Below, piece by piece: positions 44,030-52,824 of a stretch of 64,000 nt of DNA (position 1 is its first letter; each line of letters opens with the position of its first letter). The translations under genes were made by a program, and so were the position numbers. The notes beneath the pieces were generated by a model, which did not search any database, had not been told where the DNA came from, and saw nothing but the letters and a program-made list of their open reading frames with translations. The stretch covers positions 1-64,000 of the forward strand of contig NZ_VDBO01000014.1 in NCBI RefSeq assembly GCF_005930355.1. The letters run 5' to 3'. The DNA comes from Paenibacillus sinopodophylli (GTDB lineage Bacteria > Bacillota > Bacilli > Paenibacillales > Paenibacillaceae).

Positions 44030-45160
44030 TTATTGCGCTGAATTCGTTGAGGCTGCAGCATCCGTTTCTGCTGGCGTTTCAGTCGGTTCAGGAATCGTGT
44101 CATCCTGCTCGAGCGTCATTTGTACATATGAACGAAGTGCATCCTCGTCGCTTATTCCAATGACAGAGGCGCCGCCAATACGGTCTTCTGCAATCAGTTC
44201 CATCGGCGGAATCTGTGTCGTGCTGGCTACGTGGCTTTTTACGCCAAGCTGGCCGAGCTTGAGCATATCAAGCACGCTCAGGTTCATGCTGACGTACGGC
44301 TGAACGCTCTCCAGAATTTTTTTCATACGAACGATGTTCCATGTTGATTGCAGCTCCTTCGATACCGCTTGAAGGAAGTTTCTTTGGCGCTCTGTTCGCG
44401 TGAAGTCGCTCATCGCATCGTGTCGGAAGCGGACGTATTGCAAGGCTTTATCTCCGTCCAGCAGCTGGTAGCCTTGCTTGAGATCAATATCATAGCGGTT
44501 GCCGTCAGCATTGTCGGTGTAGTGCATATCCTTCTCAACGTCAAAGTAAATGCCGCCGATCGTGTCTATCAGTTGTTTAAACCCTTCGAAGTCGGTATAA
44601 ACATAATATTGAATTTCCAGTCCAAGAAGGTCGCCAACCGTCTTCATAGCAAGTGGATACTCGCCAAGCGCTAGCGCAGTGTTAATCCGTCCTTTGCCGT
44701 GACCCTCTATATTCACGTAAGTATCACGCAGCACCGAGAATAGATGCGCTTTTTTGGTAACGGGATCAAACGAAGCGACTAATATGGAATCTGAACGGGC
44801 GATCTGTCCTTCTTCAACCCCGCGGGCGTCACCGCCTAACAGCAAAATGTTGACGCGTTCCTTCCCTTCCCATTCCGGAATCGGAACAGGAACCGGCGTA
44901 GCCTCCGCATTCTCAGATGGTGCTTTTGTTTCCTTAGGGTCGCTAAAATCATCTAATGCACCAACGATACCTACGGTCCAGTAAACAAGAAACACGATTG
45001 CGGCACCTAATATGACGGAAATAGTGATGAACAACCATTTCCATTTCTTTTTCTTATTTTCATTTTGTTCTTTAAGTACTTCGTTAGGGACTTCATTAGG
45101 TATTTCTTGAGGAACTTCCTCAGTTACTTCTTTAGGCCCTTCGTTTGTCTCATTAGACAT
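44030..45160 (-). CDS. LytR-CpsA-Psr (LCP) family ligase
   Basis: Transfers undecaprenyl-linked glycopolymers (teichoic acid, capsule) to peptidoglycan on the outer face of the membrane. 376 residues: acidic N-terminus with EVP/EIP repeats, basic KKKKWKWLF and a membrane segment, a Pro-rich linker, then the LCP domain with VNILLLGGDAR, ARSDSILVASFDP, LFSVLRDTYVNIEGHGKGRINTALA (cited in part) and LDGDKALQYVRFRHD. The catalytic Arg/Asp residues are present. ATG 45160 has AAAGGAGC 12 nt upstream; a TTG at 45208 is possible too. Confidence 0.92.
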   Translation of the reverse strand: MSNETNEGPKEVTEEVPQEIPNEVPNEVLKEQNENKKKKWKWLFITISVILGAAIVFLVYWTVGIVGALDDFSDPKETKAPSENAEATPVPVPIPEWEGKERVNILLLGGDARGVEEGQIARSDSILVASFDPVTKKAHLFSVLRDTYVNIEGHGKGRINTALALGEYPLAMKTVGDLLGLEIQYYVYTDFEGFKQLIDTIGGIYFDVEKDMHYTDNADGNRYDIDLKQGYQLLDGDKALQYVRFRHDAMSDFTRTERQRNFLQAVSKELQSTWNIVRMKKILESVQPYVSMNLSVLDMLKLGQLGVKSHVASTTQIPPMELIAEDRIGGASVIGISDEDALRSYVQMTLEQDDTIPEPTETPAETDAAASTNSAQ

Positions 45161-45529
45161 TTCGCTAGACGTGCTCCTTTCAGATAAAGCAGGATCAAGT
45201 TGAACCAATAAGGGTACATTTCAATATAACATACAAGAAGATGACACAGCGAATGGTCCGCCTTCAAAGAAAAGGTTAGCGGAGCTGGTTACTTCGGAAT
45301 GATAAGCACCTGTGAGCTTGTGCTCTAAGTGGCTTATATTTCTGAGTGAACAATTGCTGCATGGCAAAAGGCCATGCCAGCCGTTTACGCTAAGCGTGAA
45401 CTAATGTATGATTACATATCATAAAATTATAAAGCTGAACGACATGCAGAAGCAAGTTTTATCGTTTTAGGTAAATAAAGATCGGTATTTCCTAGGAAAT
45501 GTCGAAGCGAGAGGGGCAGACAGATTCAA
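45161..45529. other. Intergenic region before the ABC operon
   Basis: Holds the divergent starts of the LCP and ABC genes. GGCTTATATTTCT with a following TGA at 45331-45346 resembles the tail of the repeat at 29475-29577, probably a degenerate third copy. No gene or clear promoter was recognised. Confidence 0.4.
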
Positions 45530-46549
45530 ATGCTAGCTATTGATGTAAAGGATTTACGCAAGCAATTCAACGTGCAGAAAAACCGTGAAGGCTTATCCGG
45601 CGCTCTCAAAGACTTGTTCAAACGCGAGTACAATGAGGTAACGGCGGTTAAAGATATTTCGTTTCAAATTCCGCAAGGCGAAATATGCGGCTATATCGGA
45701 GAGAATGGTGCTGGCAAGTCCACAACGATTAAAATGCTCACTGGTATTCTAGTACCGACTTCCGGCGAGCTTAAGGTAAATGGCTATGTGCCGTTCAAGG
45801 ATCGGGAGAAGTTCGTAAACGGCATCGGAGTTGTATTCGGTCAGCGTTCGCAGTTATGGTGGGACATCGGCGTGATTGAATCATTCCAACTGCTGCGCAA
45901 GGTGTATCGGGTATCAGAGGCGGACTTTCGCAAGCGGCTGAACGAGCTTGTCGAACGGCTGCAGCTGGGAGATTTGCTGAATCGCCCTGTTCGAAAGCTG
46001 AGCCTTGGTCAGAGGATGCGCTGCGAGCTTGTCGCTTCGCTGCTTCATAATCCATCCATTCTTTTTCTTGATGAGCCGACAATCGGCCTCGATATCGTCG
46101 TGAAGACAGAAATCCGTGACTTTCTTATGCAGATGAATAGGGAGCAGGGAACAACGATTCTGCTCACGACCCATGATTTGCAGGACATTGAGGCGTTGTG
46201 TTCGCGTGTCATCATGCTGGATGATGGCCGCATTATTTATGACGGCGGATTGGACGATCTGAAAAACCGCTGGAGCAAGGGGCGTGAGATTCAATTTCAA
46301 TTTGCAGGACAGACACAGCTTGCGAAGCTGCGTCAGCTAACAGAATCGCTGGATGTGACCTGGACGATGGAAAACGAAGTCACTGCCCAAATGTGGCTGC
46401 CACATACGGTGAACGTTTCGGACGCACTCTCATGCGTGGTTGGCGGCGTCCAGATTCGCGACATCAAAATTATTGAGACGAATACGGACGATATCGTTCG
46501 CAGTATCTACTCGTCCGGTTCTGCGTCTGTCGCCAAGGAGACGGTTTAA
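45530..46549 (+). CDS. ABC-2 type exporter ATP-binding protein
   Basis: 339 residues. Walker A GENGAGKSTTIKMLTG, Q-loop region FGQRSQLWWDIG, signature LSLGQRMRCELVASLL, Walker B ILFLDEPTIGLD, H-loop TTHD. The C-terminal 90 residues are the extra domain common in drug/polymer exporters. Followed by two permease genes at 2- and 5-bp spacing, so it forms one exporter. The ribosome site (GAGAGGGG) is about 13 nt from the ATG, rather far. The substrate is unknown. Confidence 0.93.
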   Translation: MLAIDVKDLRKQFNVQKNREGLSGALKDLFKREYNEVTAVKDISFQIPQGEICGYIGENGAGKSTTIKMLTGILVPTSGELKVNGYVPFKDREKFVNGIGVVFGQRSQLWWDIGVIESFQLLRKVYRVSEADFRKRLNELVERLQLGDLLNRPVRKLSLGQRMRCELVASLLHNPSILFLDEPTIGLDIVVKTEIRDFLMQMNREQGTTILLTTHDLQDIEALCSRVIMLDDGRIIYDGGLDDLKNRWSKGREIQFQFAGQTQLAKLRQLTESLDVTWTMENEVTAQMWLPHTVNVSDALSCVVGGVQIRDIKIIETNTDDIVRSIYSSGSASVAKETV

Positions 46550-46551
46550 TC

Positions 46552-47346
46552 ATGATGAGCGCTTATCTCGATTTTATTCGCATCCGCTTTATTATGATGC
46601 TTGCTTACCGCGTTAACTATTATAGCGGTATCATTATTTACGCCATTAACATTGGCGCCTATTACTTTCTATGGCAAGCCATATATGGCGATAAGGAAAT
46701 TCTTGCCGGATTTACATTAATACAGATGACGACTTATGTAGCTGTGTCATGGATGGCGCGTGCTTTTTATTTCAACAACCTAGACCGTGAGATCGCGAAT
46801 GAAATTAGGGATGGTAGCGTATCGGTACAGCTGATCAGGCCTTATTCCTACTTGTTCGTGAAGATGATGCAGGGCTTCGGCGAAGGTCTGTTCCGCATGC
46901 TGCTGTTCATGATACCGGGGATGATTATCGTATGCTTGATTTTTCCGGTCACGCTGCCGACAGATCCGACGACATGGCTCATCTATTTGGTCATGCTTTT
47001 TTTCAGCTTTCTCATTAACTCGCAAATTAATATTCTGACTGGTTTGTTTGCGTTCTTTGTAGAAAACAATGAAGGCATGATGCGTATGAAGCGAGTCATG
47101 GTTGACTTGTTCTCAGGCGTTGTCGTGCCGATTGCCTTCTTCCCTGGCTGGCTCTCCGCAATTATGCAGTGGCTGCCGTTCCAAGCGATTACTTATTTGC
47201 CTAGCTCCGTATTCACTGGGCGTACACCAAGCAGTGAGGTGCTGCACGTATTCGGCATTCAAGTGCTGTGGTTCATAGGCCTGCTGATACCAATTTGGCT
47301 GATATGGCGGGCTGCACGCAGACGGCTGTTCGTGCAAGGGGGATAA
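46552..47346 (+). CDS. ABC-2 family permease, first subunit
   Basis: 264 residues with six membrane segments. Conserved features of the ABC2_membrane_6 group are visible: WMARAFYFNNLDREIANEIRDGSVSVQLIRPYSYL and VVPIAFFPGWLSAIMQWLPFQAITYLP (cited in part). Two ATG codons in a row (46552, 46555) are possible starts. It lies between the ATPase gene and a homologous permease, so the exporter probably works with two different membrane subunits. Confidence 0.9.
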   Translation: MMSAYLDFIRIRFIMMLAYRVNYYSGIIIYAINIGAYYFLWQAIYGDKEILAGFTLIQMTTYVAVSWMARAFYFNNLDREIANEIRDGSVSVQLIRPYSYLFVKMMQGFGEGLFRMLLFMIPGMIIVCLIFPVTLPTDPTTWLIYLVMLFFSFLINSQINILTGLFAFFVENNEGMMRMKRVMVDLFSGVVVPIAFFPGWLSAIMQWLPFQAITYLPSSVFTGRTPSSEVLHVFGIQVLWFIGLLIPIWLIWRAARRRLFVQGG

Positions 47347-47351
47347 TTGAG

Positions 47352-48143
47352 ATGAGATATGCTTCGTTGTTTTGGGAATACATTAAAAATTACGCAAAAA
47401 CACGTCTAACCTACCGCGCGGATTTTTGGGTAGAGGTGCTGTCGGACTTATTGTTCCAAGGTATGAATCTTATTTTTATTCTAATCGTGTTCCAGCATAC
47501 CTCAGCGCTGGGGGGATGGTCGGAGGCGGAGGTTGTATTCGTATACGGGTTCTTCATGATTCCATACGGCGTATTCAGCACCTTCTTCAGCATCTGGAAC
47601 TTCAGCGAGCGTTATATTGTCAAAGGCGAAATGGATCGTGTACTTACGCGGCCAGCACATAGCCTCTATCAGGTGCTGCTCGAAAATGTTGACCCCCCTT
47701 CTTTAATTGGCTCATTCGTCGGTGCAATCATTATGGCACTGAGCTGGGGGCAGCTTGATCTAACGTTCCAAGTGATGGATGTTCTCGTGCTGCTGCTTCT
47801 GATTCTGGGAGCAGTGCTTATCTATGCTGGCTTGTACACGGCGCTTAGTGCGATTTCTTTCTATTCGGATGCGCCGACGGGAATCGTGCCTCTTATGTAC
47901 AATATTCAAAACTATGGACGCTATCCGGTCAATATTTATAACAAAATAATTCGATTCGTATTGACTTGGCTGCTGCCGTTCGCGTTTGTCGGCGTTATAC
48001 CAGCTTCTTATTTTCTGGAGAAAAAGGCAGATGACCTGTCGCAGCTTGCGTTATTGACGCCTGTAATGGGCATTGTCGTGTTCTCGTTAGGGCTTTGGTT
48101 CTGGAACCACGGTGTCAAACGATATCGCGGAGCGGGCTCTTAG
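47352..48143 (+). CDS. ABC-2 family permease, second subunit
   Basis: 263 residues, six membrane segments, distantly similar to the preceding permease (FSERYIVKGEMDRVLTRPAHSLYQVL corresponds to the other's REIANEIRDGSVSVQLIRPYSYL). ATG 47352 follows GGGGGAT; an open frame from 47268 runs inside the previous gene and is not needed. Last gene of the three-gene exporter. Confidence 0.9.
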   Translation: MRYASLFWEYIKNYAKTRLTYRADFWVEVLSDLLFQGMNLIFILIVFQHTSALGGWSEAEVVFVYGFFMIPYGVFSTFFSIWNFSERYIVKGEMDRVLTRPAHSLYQVLLENVDPPSLIGSFVGAIIMALSWGQLDLTFQVMDVLVLLLLILGAVLIYAGLYTALSAISFYSDAPTGIVPLMYNIQNYGRYPVNIYNKIIRFVLTWLLPFAFVGVIPASYFLEKKADDLSQLALLTPVMGIVVFSLGLWFWNHGVKRYRGAGS

Positions 48144-48200
48144 GTTCTCTTTATATGCGATTAGGGGAGCCGATATTTAATGATTGATGGAGGTTTAACA

Positions 48201-48689
48201 ATGTCTGAGCTTCAAATAGGATCAATAGCGCCGGTTTTTACACTGCCAGCATCGAATGGAGAGAACGTTGCCTTAAGCGATTATCGCGGCAAAAATGTAG
48301 TCCTTTATTTCTATCCTAAGGATATGACGACCGCATGTATCCAAGAGTCATGTGACTTTCGTGATGCGAATGCAGAGATGCTTCGTCACAATACCGTTAT
48401 TATGGGGATCAGCTTGGATACGGTGAAATCGCATCAGAACTTTATTGCGAAGAAGGAGCTGCCGTTTCTGCTGCTGACGGATACCGAGCATGCGGTATGC
48501 GAGTTGTATGGCGTGTGGCAATTGAAAAAGCTGTACGGCAGAGAATATATGGGACTCGTAAGATCAACCTTTCTTATTAATGCAGAAGGCAAGCTGGTGC
48601 AGGAATGGCGAAAGGTGCGAGTGAAAGGCCATGCGCTGCAGGTGCTTGAAGTGGTTCAGCAACTGGGGGCGCGTGCTAATGTGAAGTAA
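48201..48689 (+). CDS. bcp: Thioredoxin-dependent peroxiredoxin (Bcp/PrxQ)
   Basis: Reduces peroxides with electrons from thioredoxin. 162 residues: GSIAPVFTLPASNGE, LYFYPKDMTTACIQESCDFRD with peroxidatic Cys and resolving Cys 5 residues later, and VRSTFLINAEGKL. The usual TxGCTxEAC is here TTACIQESC, a small deviation (Gly to Ala, Thr to Ile) that keeps both cysteines. TGGAGG precedes ATG 48201. Works with trxB-dependent thioredoxin. Confidence 0.93.
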   Translation: MSELQIGSIAPVFTLPASNGENVALSDYRGKNVVLYFYPKDMTTACIQESCDFRDANAEMLRHNTVIMGISLDTVKSHQNFIAKKELPFLLLTDTEHAVCELYGVWQLKKLYGREYMGLVRSTFLINAEGKLVQEWRKVRVKGHALQVLEVVQQLGARANVK

Positions 48690-48693
48690 AACC

Positions 48694-48736
48694 AAAACAG
48701 CCGAGCGGGGAAGTACTCCCCGCTCGGCTGTTTTGT
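48694..48736. terminator. Terminator after bcp
   Basis: A perfect 18-bp stem (48694-48711 with 48717-48734) flanked by AAAA and TTTT. Confidence 0.93.
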
Positions 48737-48831
48737 ATAGGTACGCTATATGAATAAGCAAATTTTTCAGTTAAATGAGCGTCATTACTATTTAAAAACC
48801 CAAATATTTGAAATAGAGGAGATGATTTAAA

Positions 48832-49953
48832 GTGGTTCGAACGATGACCGTTCTAATCCTGGCTATACTTCTTATATTCCCTACCACAGCAGGCGCAGCG
48901 GCCCAAGCGAAATACAAATTCAATTGGATGGAGAGCGGAGACGCAACGGGGATCGCCCTTGTGAAAAACGGGGTTACTTACGTACCGTTAACACGCATGA
49001 CGGGCTACTTTAAGCTTGATCTAAGTTGGGATGACAGCGGCACCAGAGCACAATTCAGCGGTTGGAAAAAGTCTTTAGCTGTTCGAGTAGGACATCTTAC
49101 AGGTGTTCTTGATGGAAAACTGATCAAACTTCCGGAGGCTCCTTTTCTGTTAGATAAGGAACTCTACATCCCTGCGCAATTTATGATTAATGCACTGGGC
49201 GGGGGAAGTTTGACATGGGATGCGGCGACGAAGACGTTAAAAGCAGTTCAATTGCAAACGTTTAAAAAATATGATTTTTTCTACGAGGGTTTGAAATATA
49301 CGGTGGAAGGTAAAAGTGGAATTTTGTATGTAACGGATAGAATGGGTATCCAACGTGTGCTTGCAAAGCTTGGCACTCCCATAAATGAGTATTTATATTC
49401 AGATTTTGAACGAACAGCTGGCGGTCTGCTGATTATCAATTTTTACGATTCCTATGGAGAGCCGCACTTAAACAATCAATATTTTACGGTGGTGGTGAAG
49501 GACGATAAGGTTGTTCAGCAATCTAGTGTCTATTATTGGAACCGTATTGAGAAGAACGCAACGAAGCTTGGCAGCGATTTGCTGCTGATTGACGGGAAGA
49601 GGCTTAATATCATCGAGGACGGAACAGGGAAATTGCTCGAAACGATTGATTTAGTGAAAATAGGTGGAGAAGAGGACAATTATTTTATTGAATATATGGA
49701 TAAGGATGTATATCTGCTTCGCGCAAACAAGAGAGGTATTCTGAAATTGGTCGATAGGAAAAGCGATAAGGTGTCTATTCTTTATAAGGAGCTACTGGAT
49801 ACGAAGCAACAAGAATATGCAGAGCAAAACGATTCCCCATACACAGGTGATTTCCTCAAGTTTATTAAAAGAGAAGGGAACATACTGTATTTCAAAAATG
49901 ATTTTCCATATGACAAGGACAATAAGACGTATCGCATAAGTCTGGCTGAGTAA
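48832..49953 (+). CDS. Secreted protein with copper-amine-oxidase-like N-terminal domain
   Basis: 373 residues. Signal peptide (VLILAILLIFPTTAGAAAQA), then a stalk-like fold of the copper amine oxidase N-domain type: LVKNGVTYVPLTRMTGYF, KSLAVRVGHLTGVLDGK, LLDKELYIPAQFMINALGG. Residues 135-373 are not recognised; they read like repeated beta strands. GTG 48832 follows GAGGAG. Such domains are very common in Paenibacillus surface proteins and do not imply oxidase activity. Codon use is more A/T-rich than that of the neighbours. Confidence 0.82.
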   Translation: MVRTMTVLILAILLIFPTTAGAAAQAKYKFNWMESGDATGIALVKNGVTYVPLTRMTGYFKLDLSWDDSGTRAQFSGWKKSLAVRVGHLTGVLDGKLIKLPEAPFLLDKELYIPAQFMINALGGGSLTWDAATKTLKAVQLQTFKKYDFFYEGLKYTVEGKSGILYVTDRMGIQRVLAKLGTPINEYLYSDFERTAGGLLIINFYDSYGEPHLNNQYFTVVVKDDKVVQQSSVYYWNRIEKNATKLGSDLLLIDGKRLNIIEDGTGKLLETIDLVKIGGEEDNYFIEYMDKDVYLLRANKRGILKLVDRKSDKVSILYKELLDTKQQEYAEQNDSPYTGDFLKFIKREGNILYFKNDFPYDKDNKTYRISLAE

Positions 49954-50023
49954 GATGGAGCGGGACAGACTTCGGCATCTCTATCGAATGATCAGTAAGA
50001 TGAATAAGGAAATCATATAAACG

Positions 50024-50067
50024 TGAGCCAGTCATCGCTAGCTACAGCTGTGGCTGGTTTTTTGTAT
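50024..50067 (+). terminator. Terminator-like hairpin after the copper-amine-oxidase-like gene
   Basis: CCAG, CA and TAGCT on the left pair with AGCT, TG and CTGG on the right, then TTTTTTGT. Imperfect stem, good T tract. Confidence 0.6.
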
Positions 50068-50096
50068 GAGAAATTATGCGAAGCTTACAAGGGTGA

Positions 50097-50286
50097 CTGT
50101 AAGCGCAAATATGCGCTTACAGTAGTCGAGTAAGTAGAATTAGTGTGCTGTAAACGCAAATATGCGCTTATGGAGTCGGATTGTGGTTGGAATGGGTTCG
50201 AAAGGGAGCTGTAAGAGCAAATGTGTTCTTACAGCAGCCAAGTAACCAACATTAGTGCACTGCGAACATATATGTGTTCTTTCTAG
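50097..50286. repeat. Alternating hairpin repeat array 2 (B-A-B-partial)
   Basis: Units begin CTGTAAGCGC or variants at 50097, 50148, 50209 and 50260, with lengths 51, 61 and 51 bp. They have the same palindromic core TAAGCGCAAATATGCGCTTA as at 37475-37680. The 51-bp units end in TTAGTG-type bases and the 61-bp unit has TTATGGAGT and AAAGGGAG. It is the same A/B organisation about 12.6 kb away. Confidence 0.8.
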
Positions 50287-50395
50287 TAATGATTAATGAA
50301 TGACAAAGAGCAGTCATTTACTAGAGAGAATGCTCATATACTCTATCAAATGGAACGAGAGTTCATATTCGTTGGTAGAGAAGGGTGGCAGCGGA

Positions 50396-51715
50396 ATGCG
50401 TCGTATATGTCGATTTGCAATTTGCATGGTAATCGTATGGTTTGGCTTGCTGGAGCTTATAGGGATGCTCAGTCTAGGCAGTAACGCTGCGAACCAGCAA
50501 GAGCAGGTGCAAGCAAGTCATTCAATGAGCAGCTCTTATTATGAAACAAAGCCGCTGCTGGCAACCCATGCAGCCTATGATACGAAGTCGCAGCAGCAAC
50601 TTGATCAAAAAAAGTCTGCAGCCTTCGCTTCGCATCAAGAGGCTTCCCGCACGATTGAAAAGGCAGAAACGAATCAGAAAATCGTCTATTTGACCTTCGA
50701 TGACGGCCCTAGCAAATATACGCCGCTTGTGCTTGATATACTGCAAAAGGAAGGTATTGCTGCGACTTTTTTTGTACTCGGCAAGCAGGTACTCAATCAA
50801 CCTGCGATAGCTAAGCGAATCATAGACGAGGGCCATTCAATCGGCAATCATACCTTTAATCATAAATATGAGCAGCTATACGGGAGCTTCTCTGAATTCG
50901 CAGAGCAGGTCATGAAGACCGATGAAGCTATCTATCAGACGACTGGAGTTAGAACTAATCTGCTCAGGGCGCCAGGCGGTACGTTCACGAACTTCGATCA
51001 AGGCTACTTTGATGCGCTGGCGCAAGCGGGCTACCATGTGCATGATTGGAATGTAGACAGCGGGGATTCCAAGAAGCAGGGCGTGCCGGCTTCGGAAATC
51101 GTAGCGACGATCAAAAGCTCGAAGCTGGCAAACAAGCTGAACGTGCTGCTGCATGACAGTGCGGGGCATGCGGAGTCAGTGAAGGCTTTGCCGGCGATTA
51201 TCCAATACTACAAAAGCAAGGGTTATGTATTTGCTCCCATTACAGACGAGGTGGACCCCATTCAATTCAAGGTGGCGAGCAAGCTGAAATGGAGCAGGCC
51301 ACAGGTCACGAAGACGGAGAAGACGAAGCTGGCATCTTTCTCGGAGCAGCGTGGCAGAGAAGGCTCTATGCAGCCAGAAGAGGCAATTGAACAGGAAATG
51401 ATCTTACATAGGGGAACGGAAAGTCTAGTGCTGCGACGCGGTGAATACAGCTTGACTGGCGGTTTCATTGAAGTATCGCTGAGCAAGCTGACGAGTTGGC
51501 TAGGTGGAAGTATAGAGTTTGATACAGAGCATGGCGAGCTAAAGGCTTTTTATGATGGAAATCAAGTAGTGACATATGCCAGTAAGGGAGCGAAAGCTGC
51601 CGGAACAGAGCTGGATCATCTTGTACCCGTGAGGGCAACGCTTCAAAAATTTGGGATTGGAATTGCAAAGTATGTGTATAACGATAAGCAGCGCGAAATA
51701 TGGCTGGCGGATTAA
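50396..51715 (+). CDS. Polysaccharide deacetylase with copper-amine-oxidase-like tail
   Basis: 439 residues. Membrane anchor/signal (ICMVIVWFGLLELIGMLSL), linker, NodB domain with YLTFDDGPSKYT, SIGNHTFNH, RAPGG, VDSGD and LLHDSAGHA, carrying the catalytic Asp and metal Asp-His-His. The C-terminal 85 residues resemble the copper-amine-oxidase-like wall domain. It probably removes acetyl groups from peptidoglycan or a surface polymer. ATG 50396 is 7 nt after AAGGGTGG; the frame opens at 50300 without another good site. Confidence 0.9.
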   Translation: MRRICRFAICMVIVWFGLLELIGMLSLGSNAANQQEQVQASHSMSSSYYETKPLLATHAAYDTKSQQQLDQKKSAAFASHQEASRTIEKAETNQKIVYLTFDDGPSKYTPLVLDILQKEGIAATFFVLGKQVLNQPAIAKRIIDEGHSIGNHTFNHKYEQLYGSFSEFAEQVMKTDEAIYQTTGVRTNLLRAPGGTFTNFDQGYFDALAQAGYHVHDWNVDSGDSKKQGVPASEIVATIKSSKLANKLNVLLHDSAGHAESVKALPAIIQYYKSKGYVFAPITDEVDPIQFKVASKLKWSRPQVTKTEKTKLASFSEQRGREGSMQPEEAIEQEMILHRGTESLVLRRGEYSLTGGFIEVSLSKLTSWLGGSIEFDTEHGELKAFYDGNQVVTYASKGAKAAGTELDHLVPVRATLQKFGIGIAKYVYNDKQREIWLAD

Positions 51716-51804
51716 CGTGATCTCCTTCTAGCAGGTCTAAAGATAGAGAAAGCTGGGGACACTGAAAAATAGATAGATTTATTTTTCAGGAGGCGAATAA
51801 TAAT

Positions 51805-52824
51805 ATGATTTCTCCCCAATTTTCTGACGAAGCGAAAGAAGAGCGATACAGCCATTGGCCGGAAGCACCGCAGGTTCTGCTGCATCGATTGCTAGTAAAG
51901 GTAGAGAGCGTGCTGCTAGGTAAGCAGCAGGTTATTCGGAATACACTAACCGCCCTGCTTGCTGGAGGCCATGTATTGCTGGAGGATGTGCCGGGCGTAG
52001 GCAAGACACTGTTAGCGCAAGCTTTTGCCAGGGCAGTGGGCGGCGATTTCAAAAGAATTCAGTTTACATCGGATATGCTTCCTGCTGATATCGTTGGCGG
52101 CGTAGTGCTCGATGCCCGCACGAGTGAGCTTGTGTACCGTCCCGGTCCCATCATGGGAAATGTCGTTCTGGCCGATGAGATTAATCGGACATCGCCGCGT
52201 ACGCAGTCTGCACTGCTTGAGGCTATGGAGGAGCGAAGGGTAAGCGTAGAAGGGAAAACGCGGAAGCTGCCTGTTCCGTTCATGTTAATCGCAACTCAGA
52301 ATCCGCTCAGCTTCGAAGGAACGAATACGCTGCCGGAAGCGCAGTTAGATCGTTTCATGATGAGACTGACGATAGGTTATCCTGGTTCAGCTGAGGAGAA
52401 GCGGATGCTGGAGCAATATGCAGACGGCAATCGGATTGAGCCAGATCGTCTTCGCCCAGTCATCGCGACAGAGGAATGGCTGCAAATGCAGGCTGAAGCG
52501 AGGCAGACTCATATGCATCCGGCATTGCTGGAGTATATGGTCCAAGTAGCTGATGCGACTCGGCGGGCACCGGAGGTTGTGCTGGGCTTGAGCCCGCGTG
52601 CGCTGCGAGATTGGCTTCGTGCTGCTCAAGCGAATGCCTATATGGAGGGGCGGGGGTTTGCGGTGCCGGATGATCTACTGACAACGGCAGAAGCAGTACT
52701 TCCTCACCGATTATCGCTGCGTTACGGCGCTGCCACTATGGGAGAAGACGCGGTATCCGTTATTAAGCGTACGATTCGCGATTGTCCGCTGCCAGCCGCT
52801 GTAGGAAGCGGGAAACGCCGATGA
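51805..52824 (+). CDS. MoxR-type AAA+ ATPase
   Basis: 339 residues. Walker A GVGKTLLAQAF, Walker B with VVLADEINRTSPRTQSALLEAMEE, sensor IATQNPLSFEGT, and the C-terminal lid. MoxR ATPases act as chaperones in maturation of protein complexes. It is followed directly by a DUF58 and a transglutaminase gene, then guaA: the same order as yeaC-yeaD-yebA-guaA in B. subtilis. AGGAGG is 11 nt before the ATG. Confidence 0.93.
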   Translation: MISPQFSDEAKEERYSHWPEAPQVLLHRLLVKVESVLLGKQQVIRNTLTALLAGGHVLLEDVPGVGKTLLAQAFARAVGGDFKRIQFTSDMLPADIVGGVVLDARTSELVYRPGPIMGNVVLADEINRTSPRTQSALLEAMEERRVSVEGKTRKLPVPFMLIATQNPLSFEGTNTLPEAQLDRFMMRLTIGYPGSAEEKRMLEQYADGNRIEPDRLRPVIATEEWLQMQAEARQTHMHPALLEYMVQVADATRRAPEVVLGLSPRALRDWLRAAQANAYMEGRGFAVPDDLLTTAEAVLPHRLSLRYGAATMGEDAVSVIKRTIRDCPLPAAVGSGKRR

